Origin: Limosilactobacillus avistercoris
Lineage (GTDB): Bacteria > Bacillota > Bacilli > Lactobacillales > Lactobacillaceae
Length of the DNA stretch: 64,000 nt
Reading direction: 5' to 3'
Assembly: GCF_014836425.1 (NCBI RefSeq)
Contig: NZ_JACSQW010000003.1
Span: 1-64,000, forward strand
In this document: piece after piece, positions 24,003 to 36,509 of the stretch
Layout of the letters: the number at the start of each line of letters is the position of its first letter
Numbering within the stretch: the first letter of the stretch is position 1
Program-made: the position numbers and the translations under genes
Notes under the pieces: generated by a model
Database searches by the model: none
What the model was told of the DNA's origin: nothing
What the model saw: only the letters and a program-made list of their open reading frames with translations

Positions 24003-25118
24003 TTAATACGAATCAAAGACGTGGGTTTGGAATTTATCAGAGCCGGAATTACGGTAGACAACAGCCTGCATTTCGGAACTAGATTGAATCTTGATATCAA
24101 TTGGAATCCCACTTGGAAGGTACTTTCTTGCAGCGCGAGCAATATATTGAGTAAAACTGGTGATTTCAGTTTGACTATAGAACTGCGTAGTAATCGTAAT
24201 ATGCAAACCAGTTAATGAATCACCATTGTACTGTGCCTGAGCTGTTACCCCACTAAGGTTCGGGAAGAAACTCTGAACTTGGCTCTTGAAGTTTGAGAAA
24301 CTATCATTATCAGCCTGATCAGACTTTGTTTCCTGATCAGTACCGTTAGCCTTTGGTAATACTGCAGTCCGGTAATTCAGCTTATGCCAACTACTAATCT
24401 TATTACCATTATTCTTGCTGTAAGCAAAGAAACTTCCACCAACAAGACTATCATCGGGTGCCTGCTTGTACAAAGCAATCACAATTGGAACATTCCGTAA
24501 TGCTTTCTTTTTCCGCAACCGAGTTAAGACCTTCTGGGCAGCAATCTCACCTTGACGCTTAACTTCCTCGTCACTGATCTTCTTGGTGAAGTTTGGTCCA
24601 TCAGTCTTCTTTTGGTAATTATATTCGGAATTAATTCCAATCCCGATAGTAACACCATGAAGTTTCATTGAATTACCGCTCTCTTGCATGTAATCCTGTT
24701 CTTCAATTTGTTGGATATATTCGGGATTAGGATCACTCTTCTTCCCCTGAGCAGGGTTAAGTCCTTCTGGATTGCTCTTACTCTTCCGACCTAGCCAATT
24801 TTCAATTGTACTAGTATCAAGGTACTGGCCTTCTTGGAAAATGTAGTTTTTCGTTGAGAAAACCCGCTTTGAAACTTGGGTTAGCCCACTTTCAAAGCTT
24901 TTAAGGTTGTAAGGATTACTGTTTTGGGTAACATTAACTCCTCGTGCCTTACTGGTTTTATAATGGCCGCCCTTAATGACTCCCTGATAAGTCCCACTCA
25001 AAGAACCAGTGGTACTGTAGTTTTTTGATGATTTATGACCGAAACCGCATGAAGCCAAAACTAGCGTTGACATCAAGAGGGCAACCCCAACGGTTACTTT
25101 TTTTAGTTTACTCTTCAA
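24003..25118 (-). CDS. camS: CamS family lipoprotein (sex pheromone precursor)
   Basis: 371 residues. The lipoprotein signal (KKVTVGVALLMSTLVLASCGF) has its lipobox Cys at residue 24, so it is exported and anchored to the outer face of the membrane. The rest is the CamS domain of Firmicutes, whose signal peptide in enterococci and staphylococci can be processed to a pheromone; the role of the mature protein is not known. It is the last gene of the pcrA-ligA-camS operon, 3 bases after ligA, the standard order. Confidence 0.9.
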   Translation of the reverse strand: MKSKLKKVTVGVALLMSTLVLASCGFGHKSSKNYSTTGSLSGTYQGVIKGGHYKTSKARGVNVTQNSNPYNLKSFESGLTQVSKRVFSTKNYIFQEGQYLDTSTIENWLGRKSKSNPEGLNPAQGKKSDPNPEYIQQIEEQDYMQESGNSMKLHGVTIGIGINSEYNYQKKTDGPNFTKKISDEEVKRQGEIAAQKVLTRLRKKKALRNVPIVIALYKQAPDDSLVGGSFFAYSKNNGNKISSWHKLNYRTAVLPKANGTDQETKSDQADNDSFSNFKSQVQSFFPNLSGVTAQAQYNGDSLTGLHITITTQFYSQTEITSFTQYIARAARKYLPSGIPIDIKIQSSSEMQAVVYRNSGSDKFQTHVFDSY

Positions 25119-25121
25119 CGT

Positions 25122-27179
<2,058 letters not shown>

Positions 27180-27183
27180 TTAA

Positions 27184-29469
27184 TTAGTCAGTAACCTTCT
27201 TAATTGGTGCAAAACTAGCTAAAAGACGCTTAACTCCCTGTTGTGGAAAGGCAATATCCAATTCCTTGTCATTACCAGTTCCGCTAACTTTTACAACAGT
27301 TCCTTCTCCCCACTTCTTATGGGTTACCTTGTCACCGGTCTTCCATGAAACCTGGTCAGCACCTGTTCCAGTATTAGTTACTGGTTTAACCCTCTTCCCG
27401 GCACTCCGGTATTGACGACGTTGCTTTTGCTCACGATAAGTAGTGGCAGTTGCAGCCTCACCACCAAATGGTAGTTTTTGTCCACCAAGAGTATTGCTAG
27501 TCCGGTCATTTTCAAATTCAAGCAAGTCAGGATTAATTTCTTCCACAAACCGCGATGGTTGGTTCCGTTGAATTCGGCCATACAGTAACCGAGAGAAAGC
27601 ATTTGTTAAGTACAGCTTCTTCTTTGCCCGGGTAATCCCAACATATGCTAGGCGTCGTTCTTCTTCCAGTTCATCATCTTCCATGATTGCTCGAGAAAGA
27701 GGGAAGATCCCTTCTTCCATCCCTACCAAGAAGACAACTGGGAATTCAAGCCCCTTAGCTGCATGAAGTGTCATCAAGGTTACCGCTGGAGCCTGCTCAT
27801 CAACATCATCTTGATCAGAAACTAAGGCTAAATCAGCAAGGAAGTTAGTAATCTTTTGGAGATTATCACTATCGTCATCCTTGTGCTGTTCATCATATTC
27901 CTGAGTAACTGATTTAAATTCATCAAGGTTTTCCCGACGCGCTTGAGATTCAAGACTCTTATCTTGTTCAAGAGCCTTATTGTAACCACTCTTATCCAAG
28001 ATCTCCTCGGTTAAGTCAGTTATGTTTAAGAATTCAGCTTGTTTTCTTAAATTCCGCATTAATTGGCCGAATTCATCAATTTTTACCCGCGTCCGTGTTG
28101 AAATATTGTTTGCAACATCAACGTTTTCTGCTGCTTCAAGAAGTGACCAGTTATTGTCATTAGCAAAATCTCGTAAATGATCAACACTAGTCATCCCGAT
28201 GCCCCGTTTAGGAGTATTGACAACCCGTTCGAAACTCATTGAGTCCTGAGGGTTAACGATTAACGTCAAGTAGGCAAGAATATCCCGAATTTCCTTCCGG
28301 TCATAGAACTTATGCCCACCAACCATGGTATAAGGAACACTACTCTTGAGGAAGGTTTCTTCGATCATCCGTGATTGTGCGTTTGTCCGGTAAAGGATCG
28401 CAAAATCATTGTACTTATAATTATTCTTTTCCCGTTCTTCTTTAATCTTTGAAACGATAAATTGGGCTTCATCATGCTCATTCTGTGCCCGGTAGTAAGA
28501 AATCTTATCTCCCTTACCATTTTCCGTCCATAACTTCTTCTTTTTCCGGTAAACGTTGTTATCGATTACTTCATTAGCCGCATCCAAAATTGTTTGGGTT
28601 GACCGGTAATTTTGTTCCAACATTACTGTATGAGCTTGTGGATAATCATGCTCAAAATTCAAAATATTATTCATGTTAGCACCACGCCAGCCATAAATAC
28701 TCTGGTCAGCATCCCCAACAGCACAGATGTTTTTATAACCCTGAGCTAGCATGTTAACCAACTTATATTGAGCATCGTTGGTATCCTGGTACTCATCAAC
28801 ATGGATGTAGTGGAACTTATCCTGGTAAAATTCAAGCGTTTCTTGATCCTTTTCAAAGAGTTCAATCGTCTTCATAATCAGATCATCAAAATCAAGAGAC
28901 TGGTTAGCCTCTAGTTCACGCTGGTAAAGCTTGTATGCACGAGCAACCATATTTTCAAACATACTGTTAGCTTCTTTTGAATAATCATCAGGTGTTTGCA
29001 GAGCGTTCTTGGCGTTGGAAATTGCGCCTAAAATACTGCGGGGATCGAATTTCTTGGTATCGATATTTAATTCCGCACAAATCCGCTTCATCAATGTCCG
29101 CTGTTCACTAGTATCGGCGATTGTGAAGGCACGGTTGTAACCTAATTTTTCAATATCACGACGTAAAATCCGCACACACAAGGCGTGAAAAGTAGAAACC
29201 CAAATATCACGGGCGCTTTCACCCAGAAGGTTTCCAACACGTTCTTGCATTTCTCGTGCGGCCTTATTTGTAAAGGTGATCGCTAAAATATTCCATGGAA
29301 GAACACCTTTTTCTTCGATTAGGTATGCAATCCGATGAGTTAACACTCGCGTCTTACCCGAACCAGCTCCGGCCATTACTAAGAGTGGACCTTCCGTTGT
29401 TAGGACTGCTTCGGTTTGCTTATCATTCATGCCGTCTAAAAGTGCTTGACTATTCACGCCTTTTTCCAT
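27184..29469 (-). CDS. pcrA: ATP-dependent DNA helicase PcrA
   Basis: 761 residues, superfamily 1A helicase. Walker A is GAGSGKTRVLTHR; motifs DEYQDTN, GDADQSIYGWRGA and YVGITRAKKKLYL are present, and a C-terminal Tudor-like domain (GDKVTHKKWGEGTV) binds RNA polymerase in relatives. Unwinds DNA in repair and rolling-circle replication. First gene of the pcrA-ligA-camS unit; an extended -10 promoter lies upstream. Confidence 0.97.
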   Translation of the reverse strand: MEKGVNSQALLDGMNDKQTEAVLTTEGPLLVMAGAGSGKTRVLTHRIAYLIEEKGVLPWNILAITFTNKAAREMQERVGNLLGESARDIWVSTFHALCVRILRRDIEKLGYNRAFTIADTSEQRTLMKRICAELNIDTKKFDPRSILGAISNAKNALQTPDDYSKEANSMFENMVARAYKLYQRELEANQSLDFDDLIMKTIELFEKDQETLEFYQDKFHYIHVDEYQDTNDAQYKLVNMLAQGYKNICAVGDADQSIYGWRGANMNNILNFEHDYPQAHTVMLEQNYRSTQTILDAANEVIDNNVYRKKKKLWTENGKGDKISYYRAQNEHDEAQFIVSKIKEEREKNNYKYNDFAILYRTNAQSRMIEETFLKSSVPYTMVGGHKFYDRKEIRDILAYLTLIVNPQDSMSFERVVNTPKRGIGMTSVDHLRDFANDNNWSLLEAAENVDVANNISTRTRVKIDEFGQLMRNLRKQAEFLNITDLTEEILDKSGYNKALEQDKSLESQARRENLDEFKSVTQEYDEQHKDDDSDNLQKITNFLADLALVSDQDDVDEQAPAVTLMTLHAAKGLEFPVVFLVGMEEGIFPLSRAIMEDDELEEERRLAYVGITRAKKKLYLTNAFSRLLYGRIQRNQPSRFVEEINPDLLEFENDRTSNTLGGQKLPFGGEAATATTYREQKQRRQYRSAGKRVKPVTNTGTGADQVSWKTGDKVTHKKWGEGTVVKVSGTGNDKELDIAFPQQGVKRLLASFAPIKKVTD

Positions 29470-29494
29470 CCTCTCTAAATTTCAATCGGCTCAT

Positions 29495-29503
29495 ATTATA
29501 CCA
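29495..29503 (-). promoter_or_regulatory. Extended -10 promoter of pcrA
   Basis: TGGTATAAT on the minus strand, about 26 bases before the pcrA ATG. No clear -35 box. Confidence 0.55.
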
Positions 29504-29550
29504 AATTTTCACCGTCTTTTGGTCCTTTAACGAACATATGTTGCAAAATA

Positions 29551-29597
29551 AAAAACTGAACCGAAGACTTTTCAGTGAGCAGTCTTAGCTCAGTTTT
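29551..29597 (-). terminator. Terminator of the glucosaminidase-xpt-purK-like operon
   Basis: AAAACTGA/TCAGTTTT and AAGACT/AGTCTT pair in register, followed by TTTATTTT on the minus strand. Confidence 0.8.
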
Positions 29598-29603
29598 AGC
29601 AAA

Positions 29604-30791
29604 TTATTCTTCTTGATCTTCGTCAGTCGGCTTAGGTGCTTCCTCAGCATCAGAAGTTGGTAATGGCTTATTCCAAACTTCTGTATCATCAACCTGATTC
29701 CGTAGTGCTTCCAGATCAGCATCCCCGGTAACCCAAACAAAGCCAAGGATCCCTGCCGGATCATCGGTATTTGAATTATTAAAGAAACGAAACTTCCAAT
29801 TGGTTTTCAATAACCATTGACGCTTGATCGCAACCGCCTGATAGTTACGAATAATCATCAATAAGGCAGTCTGTAATTGGCGAATAACGTGAAGTGGCAT
29901 TCCAACGCTTGCCCGTAATTGTTGTTCATATTGATCTACATTAGTTGTATTATCGTAGACATTCGCAATTGACGTTAGACCCAACTCAATATTCTTTACA
30001 TAAAGCGTACCAGTTGAGGTTACATAAAAGTTCACGGAAAGAACACCCGTGTATTGGAGAGAATCAGCAACACTCTTAATGATCCGTTGCATTTCTTCTA
30101 ACATATCGTCGTCTACCTCTGCAGGAGAAGCAACTGAGATTAGCTTTCGATCCCCGGTATACTCTAACTGAGCTAACGGAAAGATCTCAACGTCATCTTT
30201 CGTACATGCCGCTGTCAATGTATATTCAGAAGTATGATCAATCCATGATTCGAGGAGATATGTTCCCGTATCGATAAAGTCTGCAGCCCGTGTTATATCT
30301 GATTGCCGCTTGATCATCATTGATTGTTCACCAATTCCCCGTTGAATTGGTTTCAAAAGAGCAGGGTAACCAATTGAATCAATTGATTGATAAACATCGT
30401 CCAAGCCAACAACAGTAACATAGGGAGCAATATTGATATTAATTTGATCCAAAAATGCCCGTTCCATTAATCGATCCTGAACAATCTCTAGACCATTAAT
30501 ACCTTGAGGGATCGCAGCATACTGTCCAAGAAAACGAATTACCGTTGAATCGATATTTGGTGTTTGGTAAATAATTGCATCACAAGCTTCACCAAACTCA
30601 GTTAACTTTTGCTTATCATTGTAAGCACCATCAATAGTGAAATCAGCCATTTTAGTAACATCTGGTTGAGAATGATTGATATAAACACCAACATTAAAGC
30701 CAGCTTTTTTGGCAGCGGCAATCATTGCTACCCCGTTCCGGTTAATACCAATAATCCCTAAAGTACTGCCAGGAAAAATTGTACTACTCAT
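29604..30791 (-). CDS. PurK-like ATP-grasp protein, diverged
   Basis: 395 residues with the three-part layout of PurK: a Rossmann-like N-terminus (STLGIIGINRNGVAMIAAAKKAG), an ATP-grasp core and a C-terminal domain (NVDQYEQQLRASVGMPL, like the TSQFEQHLRA segment of PurK). Key PurK sites differ: the GGGQLG loop reads GINRNG, and KTRRGGYDGKGQ reads KPIQRGIGEQS. It is far from any de novo purine operon and instead follows xpt. It may have lost carboxyaminoimidazole synthase activity or act on another substrate. An acidic disordered tail (DAEEAPKPTDEDQEE) ends the protein. Confidence 0.65.
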   Translation of the reverse strand: MSSTIFPGSTLGIIGINRNGVAMIAAAKKAGFNVGVYINHSQPDVTKMADFTIDGAYNDKQKLTEFGEACDAIIYQTPNIDSTVIRFLGQYAAIPQGINGLEIVQDRLMERAFLDQININIAPYVTVVGLDDVYQSIDSIGYPALLKPIQRGIGEQSMMIKRQSDITRAADFIDTGTYLLESWIDHTSEYTLTAACTKDDVEIFPLAQLEYTGDRKLISVASPAEVDDDMLEEMQRIIKSVADSLQYTGVLSVNFYVTSTGTLYVKNIELGLTSIANVYDNTTNVDQYEQQLRASVGMPLHVIRQLQTALLMIIRNYQAVAIKRQWLLKTNWKFRFFNNSNTDDPAGILGFVWVTGDADLEALRNQVDDTEVWNKPLPTSDAEEAPKPTDEDQEE

Positions 30792-30815
30792 TTGATTCCC
30801 CTCTCCACATTATAA

Positions 30816-31409
<594 letters not shown>

Positions 31410-32039
31410 TTACTTATCATAATTATATAACTTATATGTTTGAATGACTGAAATAAGCTTTCGTGCGTAATTTGGATCAGTGGCATAACCAGATTGTTGT
31501 AATCCTTTTGCAGCTTCCTCATAATTAGTAGCTTTAACAACCCGATCATAATTTTGCCGGTTCATATCCGTTCCCTGAAGCATTAACCGGGTATGATCCT
31601 TAATTGAATCATCCCAACTATTATAAACACGGAACCGATCCTTAATAACAACCCATTTACCGCCAACGTATTCTTTAGTCGTCATGACTTTTGAATTAGC
31701 ACCGGTCCCTTTAATTCCAAAAAGATTATGGTACTCGGTAGACAACTTACTTGTCCCCCAATTGGATTCAAGGATCGCCTGGGCAATTGTAATAGATGCA
31801 TACACATGATAAGTATTCTGCATTGCTTGAGCCTCTGGAGCAACTTGTTTAATAAATAACTCCTTTGCCTCACGATCACGTTTCAAGGCAGCTTGTTCAA
31901 TCCGTTGTTGGTTCCAAATTCGGTAGAAATGATGACCAACGTAAACACCTAAAAATAAAATAATAATGACTAATAACCAAACGAAAATATTCCCCTGCGA
32001 TCTTTTCTTTCTCGTTTTTTTCCGGCGCCGTTTTGCCAA
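31410..32039 (-). CDS. Membrane-anchored glucosaminidase (peptidoglycan hydrolase)
   Basis: 209 residues. A strongly basic cytoplasmic start (AKRRRKKTRKKRSQGN), one membrane helix (IFVWLLVIIILFLGVYVGHHF) and an outer glucosaminidase domain of the FlgJ/LytG class (ITIAQAILESNWGTSKLS with the catalytic Glu; YHNLFGIKG). Cuts N-acetylglucosamine linkages in the wall. I prefer TTG 32039 as start: GGGAGG is 7 bases upstream, while the ATG at 32045 abuts it. First gene of the operon with xpt and the purK-like gene. Confidence 0.85.
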   Translation of the reverse strand: MAKRRRKKTRKKRSQGNIFVWLLVIIILFLGVYVGHHFYRIWNQQRIEQAALKRDREAKELFIKQVAPEAQAMQNTYHVYASITIAQAILESNWGTSKLSTEYHNLFGIKGTGANSKVMTTKEYVGGKWVVIKDRFRVYNSWDDSIKDHTRLMLQGTDMNRQNYDRVVKATNYEEAAKGLQQSGYATDPNYARKLISVIQTYKLYNYDK

Positions 32040-32130
32040 AATCATGCCTCCCTTATTTCCTACTAACTATTGATTGTAGCAAAATAAGCTTTGTTTGGGA
32101 GAATATTTTATCATTTTAAATTTAAAATAC

Positions 32131-32160
32131 AAAAGGAATTGGAATAATCCAACCCCCTTA
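32131..32160 (-). terminator. Terminator of the acetoin reductase gene
   Basis: TTGGA/TCCAA around a 4-base loop with AAGG/CCTT outside, followed by T-rich sequence on the minus strand. Confidence 0.7.
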
Positions 32161-32180
32161 GTGAATTTTATTCAACTATT

Positions 32181-32957
<777 letters not shown>

Positions 32958-33051
32958 TCATGCCTCCTACAATTTTAGTAAGCGTTTACAACAATTTTAT
33001 TATACGTCTTTTAACCGAAAGAAAAAAGAAATTTGCACACTTAATTGTATA

Positions 33052-33086
33052 AAAAAAGAAGTTGGATAAAATCCAACTTCTTTTTT
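33052..33086 (-). terminator. Terminator of rplM-rpsI
   Basis: A perfect 16-bp stem (AAAAAAGAAGTTGGAT and its complement) around a 3-base loop, with a T-run on either strand. Bidirectional by design. Confidence 0.9.
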
Positions 33087-33105
33087 GGAAGCGATAAATC
33101 GAATA

Positions 33106-33501
33106 TTAACGCTTACTGAATTGAGCAGCCTTACGAGCCTTCTTAAGACCTGGCTTACGACGTTCCTTCATACGAGGGTCACGAGTCAATAGACCGGCCT
33201 TCTTTAAGACGTCACGGAAGTCAGGGTCAACGGCGAGCAATGCACGGGCGATACCGTGACGTACTGCACCAGCTTGACCAGAGAAACCTCCACCATTAAC
33301 GTTAGCTAAAACATCGTATTGACCATCAGTCTTAGTTACGTTAAATGGTTGGTTAACGATAGCACGTAAGTTGGCAAATGGAATGTAGTCTTCAATTGCC
33401 TTGCCGTTCATTGTAATCTTACCAGAACCTGGTACTAAGCGAACACGCGCAGTAGCGTCTTTACGCCGACCAGTACCACTGTATTGAACTTGTTGAGCCA
33501 A
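33106..33501 (-). CDS. rpsI: 30S ribosomal protein S9
   Basis: 131 residues with the start [21 protein letters not shown] and the C-terminal [11 protein letters not shown] that reaches the P-site tRNA. I start it at TTG 33501: AAGGAGG is 8 bases upstream, while the ATG at 33507 is only 1-2 bases from it. It follows rplM by 13 bases in the usual pair and is followed by a strong terminator. Confidence 0.95.
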   Translation of the reverse strand: MAQQVQYSGTGRRKDATARVRLVPGSGKITMNGKAIEDYIPFANLRAIVNQPFNVTKTDGQYDVLANVNGGGFSGQAGAVRHGIARALLAVDPDFRDVLKKAGLLTRDPRMKERRKPGLKKARKAAQFSKR

Positions 33502-33514
33502 TTCCATTCCCTCC

Positions 33515-33958
33515 TTAAATTAAGTTAGTAATATCGAGTGCTTCAGGCTTTTGTGCTGCATGACTGTGGTCTTCACCAGCGTAGACATGAAGCTTTAAGC
33601 CCATCTTGTGACCAAGAGAGTTGTGTGGAAGCATACCCTTGATAGAGTGTTCCAATAACTTTTCTGGTTCCTTAGCACGGAAGTCACCGGCAGTCCGTTG
33701 CTTCAAACCACCAGGGTAGTCTGAGTGACGGTAGTACATCTTTTGAGATGCCTTCTTACCAGTTAACTTAACTTGCGCAGCATTGATAACGATAACGTAA
33801 TCACCAGTATCAACGTGTGGAGTGTATGTTGGCTTGTTCTTACCACGCAAAATGGATGCTACAGCAGATGAAAGACGACCCATTGGGACATCCTTAGCAT
33901 CGACAACGTACCACTTGCGATCAACTTCACCAGGTTTTGCGATGTATGTCGTTCTCAC
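33515..33958 (-). CDS. rplM: 50S ribosomal protein L13
   Basis: 147 residues starting [20 protein letters not shown], the normal N-terminus. The start is GTG 33958 with GGAGG 8 bases upstream; upstream ATG codons would add an unrelated N-terminus. Early assembly protein of the 50S subunit. Transcribed from its own promoter at 34039-34067 with an untranslated leader of about 75 bases, which could hold an L13 autoregulatory hairpin, though I cannot confirm the consensus. Confidence 0.95.
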   Translation of the reverse strand: MRTTYIAKPGEVDRKWYVVDAKDVPMGRLSSAVASILRGKNKPTYTPHVDTGDYVIVINAAQVKLTGKKASQKMYYRHSDYPGGLKQRTAGDFRAKEPEKLLEHSIKGMLPHNSLGHKMGLKLHVYAGEDHSHAAQKPEALDITNLI

Positions 33959-34038
33959 GATTAAGTCCTCCAATTTTGTTTTTCTTTTACATATAATAGT
34001 GTACCGAGTTATTAGATGGAAAAGAAATACCAAGTGCT

Positions 34039-34067
34039 AGTATACCTTGTTCCTAGCTCTTCGTCAA
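34039..34067 (-). promoter_or_regulatory. rplM-rpsI promoter overlapping the end of truA
   Basis: TTGACG (34062-34067) and TATACT (34039-34044) are exactly 17 bases apart on the minus strand. The -35 box overlaps the truA stop codon region. Confidence 0.8.
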
Positions 34068-34834
34068 ATACTTTCCTGATCATTCCCGTAATCTACTGAA
34101 ACTAGGTAGAGGCCACTTGCAGGAGCCGTCATCCGTGCCTGTGTCCGATCCTTAGCTACTAAGACTCGTTTCACATCATCAACTGGCCGCTGCTTACTTC
34201 CAATCTCTAAAAGAAAAGCAACCATGATCCGAATCTGATTATATAAAAAGCCGTTTCCCGTAAAGTCAAAGACAACTTCATTCCTTAGTTCATCACGTCT
34301 AATCTTAATCGCATAAACCGTTCTTACGTTACTCTTCGCCTGGCTTCCTGATGCTACAAAACTGGTAAAATCGTGTTCACCGATAAAGTCCTTAGCCGCT
34401 TTTCGCATTAAATCTAGGTCCAATGGATATTTAAAATGAGCTGTGTAATTTCTTTTAAACGGATTAACAAATTCACCCTGATCTACCCGATAACGGTAGG
34501 TTTTATCATGAGCACTATAGCGAGCATGAAAGTTACTATCCACCAATTCTGCCTTTTTTATTAAAATATCGAGTGGCAAAATACTATTTAATGCCTTTCG
34601 CATTGACTCATTACTTAAATGATACGGGATATCAAAATGAGCTACCTGGTTTAGCGCATGAACTCCAGCATCGGTTCTTCCAGAGCCGATTACGGGAATT
34701 TCAGGTGTCGGATGCTTAGCAATTTTATTAACCGCATTTTTTAATACCTGTTCAACAGTTCGTTTATGAGGCTGAATCTGAAAACCAGAGAAGTTTGCCC
34801 CGTCATATGCAAACGTTATTTTGTAGCGATACAC
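34064..34834 (-). CDS. truA: tRNA pseudouridine(38-40) synthase
   Basis: 256 residues. The catalytic Asp is in GSGRTDAGVHALNQVAHF; the start YRYKITFAYDGANFSGFQ is typical. Makes pseudouridine in the anticodon arm of tRNAs. I start it at GTG 34834, with GGAAGG 9 bases upstream; the TTG at 34840 is too close. It follows ecfT by about 18 bases, the conserved ecfA1-ecfA2-ecfT-truA order of Firmicutes. Confidence 0.95.
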   Translation of the reverse strand: MYRYKITFAYDGANFSGFQIQPHKRTVEQVLKNAVNKIAKHPTPEIPVIGSGRTDAGVHALNQVAHFDIPYHLSNESMRKALNSILPLDILIKKAELVDSNFHARYSAHDKTYRYRVDQGEFVNPFKRNYTAHFKYPLDLDLMRKAAKDFIGEHDFTSFVASGSQAKSNVRTVYAIKIRRDELRNEVVFDFTGNGFLYNQIRIMVAFLLEIGSKQRPVDDVKRVLVAKDRTQARMTAPASGLYLVSVDYGNDQESI

Positions 34835-34852
34835 AATCAAAAACCTTCCTCA

Positions 34853-35653
34853 CTAAATTAAGTTTAATATACAAATTCCAACATCGACAACTAACATTAA
34901 GAGTAATGCAATATTGTCACCCTTACGCCATCGTAATTGCCGATATTGAGTCCGCTGACGATCAAGTGAATATCCACGAGCTTCCATTGCAATTGCAAGG
35001 TCCTCAGAATGTTGAAGCGAATTTACAAATAACGGAATCACAACCGGCAAAAGATGTTTTAACCTTGTTATTAGATTACCTTGGTGAAAATCCATTCCCC
35101 GTGAACGTTGTGCATCCATGATTACTTTGATATCAGCCATAATCATGGGCACAAACCTTAATGCAATTGATAACATCAGTGAAATTTTATCAACCGGAAC
35201 CTTCAACCATTTAAGGGGATAAATTAACCATGAAAATGCACTTGCCAGCTGAAGCGTTGGTGTAGTAGCAGTTAAAACGGTAGACGCAGTAATAATTACA
35301 GTAAACCGATAAAAAATTAGAAACGCATTTTTAATTCCATCACTTGTAACCGATATCCAACCAAAATGCCAATACATCTGCCCACCACTACTAAATAAGA
35401 CTTGGAGACAAACCGTAATTAAAATAACAATTAAAAATGGTTTCAATCCTGCCCAATACATTTTAAGGGGTACGCGACTCATAATTAGGACTGCAAGTAA
35501 AACTAACGAGACCCAAAGTGCGGGCCATAGGTGGTTAGCGAAAAAGACACTAATTACATACCAAATGCAAAGAATTAATTTCGTTCGTGCGTCTAAGCGA
35601 TGAATTGGCGAACTAAGTGGAACATAGCTTCCAAAAATAACCATGTTACTCAT
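34853..35653 (-). CDS. ecfT: Energy-coupling factor transporter transmembrane protein
   Basis: 266 residues with about five membrane helices and the two EcfT coupling-helix motifs (AMEARGYS near the C-terminus, AQRSRGMDF earlier). Joins the ATPases to exchangeable substrate-binding S components for vitamins and metals. The start ATG 35653 overlaps the ecfA2 stop by 8 bases and has GGGGGTAGGG just before it. Confidence 0.93.
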   Translation of the reverse strand: MSNMVIFGSYVPLSSPIHRLDARTKLILCIWYVISVFFANHLWPALWVSLVLLAVLIMSRVPLKMYWAGLKPFLIVILITVCLQVLFSSGGQMYWHFGWISVTSDGIKNAFLIFYRFTVIITASTVLTATTPTLQLASAFSWLIYPLKWLKVPVDKISLMLSIALRFVPMIMADIKVIMDAQRSRGMDFHQGNLITRLKHLLPVVIPLFVNSLQHSEDLAIAMEARGYSLDRQRTQYRQLRWRKGDNIALLLMLVVDVGICILNLI

Positions 35654-36509
35654 TAGCCCTACCCCCATTTTTTAACTGCTTAATAATCTCCATTGATAAG
35701 TCATCAATTGACAATGGTAAACTACTTAATCCTATTTCCCGGGAAATCTGAACGCTTTTAGGTGCCAATAATTTACTCTTTTTTAACATGGTTTGACTCT
35801 TAAAAAATTCCTGTGGACTACCATCAAATGTAATTTTTCCATTATGAAGGGCTACTATTTGAGTTACTAGAGAAGTTATCATTTCAAGATAATGAGTAAT
35901 CATAATAATCGTGACTCCACGCTGATTTAAGTCTGTAAGGATATTTAGGAGCTGTTTAATCGATAATGAATCCAATCCCACAGCAGGCTCATCCAAAACT
36001 AATACTTCTGGATTCATTGCTAGCACTCCAGCAATTGCGACGCGCCGCTTTTGTCCACCAGACAATGAAAACGGAGAACTATTAAGTATTTTAGAATCTA
36101 ATTGAACAGTTTCTAAGGCCTTCATAACTGCATCATCAATTTTGGATTGGCTCCACCTCAGATTACGTGGACCAAATTCTAAATCTTCACGAACAGTTTG
36201 AGCAAATAATTGGCGTTCAGGAAATTGAAAAACGTAACCAATATTTCGTCGAAAAATTTCTTGTTCTTTTTTAGAGGTTTGACTATTAAGGAGATGATTA
36301 TTAACAATAATTTGCCCTGATGTTGGTTGTGTTAAGGCATCAATTAAATTTACCAAAGTAGATTTACCACTACCCGTCTGCCCTACTAGGACGGTAAATG
36401 CTCCATCATCAATTTTTAAATTAATATTATCCAATGCCTGGTATTCCATGGGGGTTCCTGGTTGATAGGTAAAACTAACATTTTTTAATTCAATTTTTGT
36501 TTTAGCCAT
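35646..36509 (-). CDS. ecfA2: ECF transporter ATP-binding protein EcfA2
   Basis: 287 residues. Walker A GQTGSGKSTLV, Q-loop FQFPERQLF (the ECF signature), LSGGQKRR and Walker B VLVLDEPAVGLD. One of two ATPases of the energy-coupling module. Overlaps ecfA1 by 25 bases, so translation is coupled. Confidence 0.95.
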   Translation of the reverse strand: MAKTKIELKNVSFTYQPGTPMEYQALDNINLKIDDGAFTVLVGQTGSGKSTLVNLIDALTQPTSGQIIVNNHLLNSQTSKKEQEIFRRNIGYVFQFPERQLFAQTVREDLEFGPRNLRWSQSKIDDAVMKALETVQLDSKILNSSPFSLSGGQKRRVAIAGVLAMNPEVLVLDEPAVGLDSLSIKQLLNILTDLNQRGVTIIMITHYLEMITSLVTQIVALHNGKITFDGSPQEFFKSQTMLKKSKLLAPKSVQISREIGLSSLPLSIDDLSMEIIKQLKNGGRANE

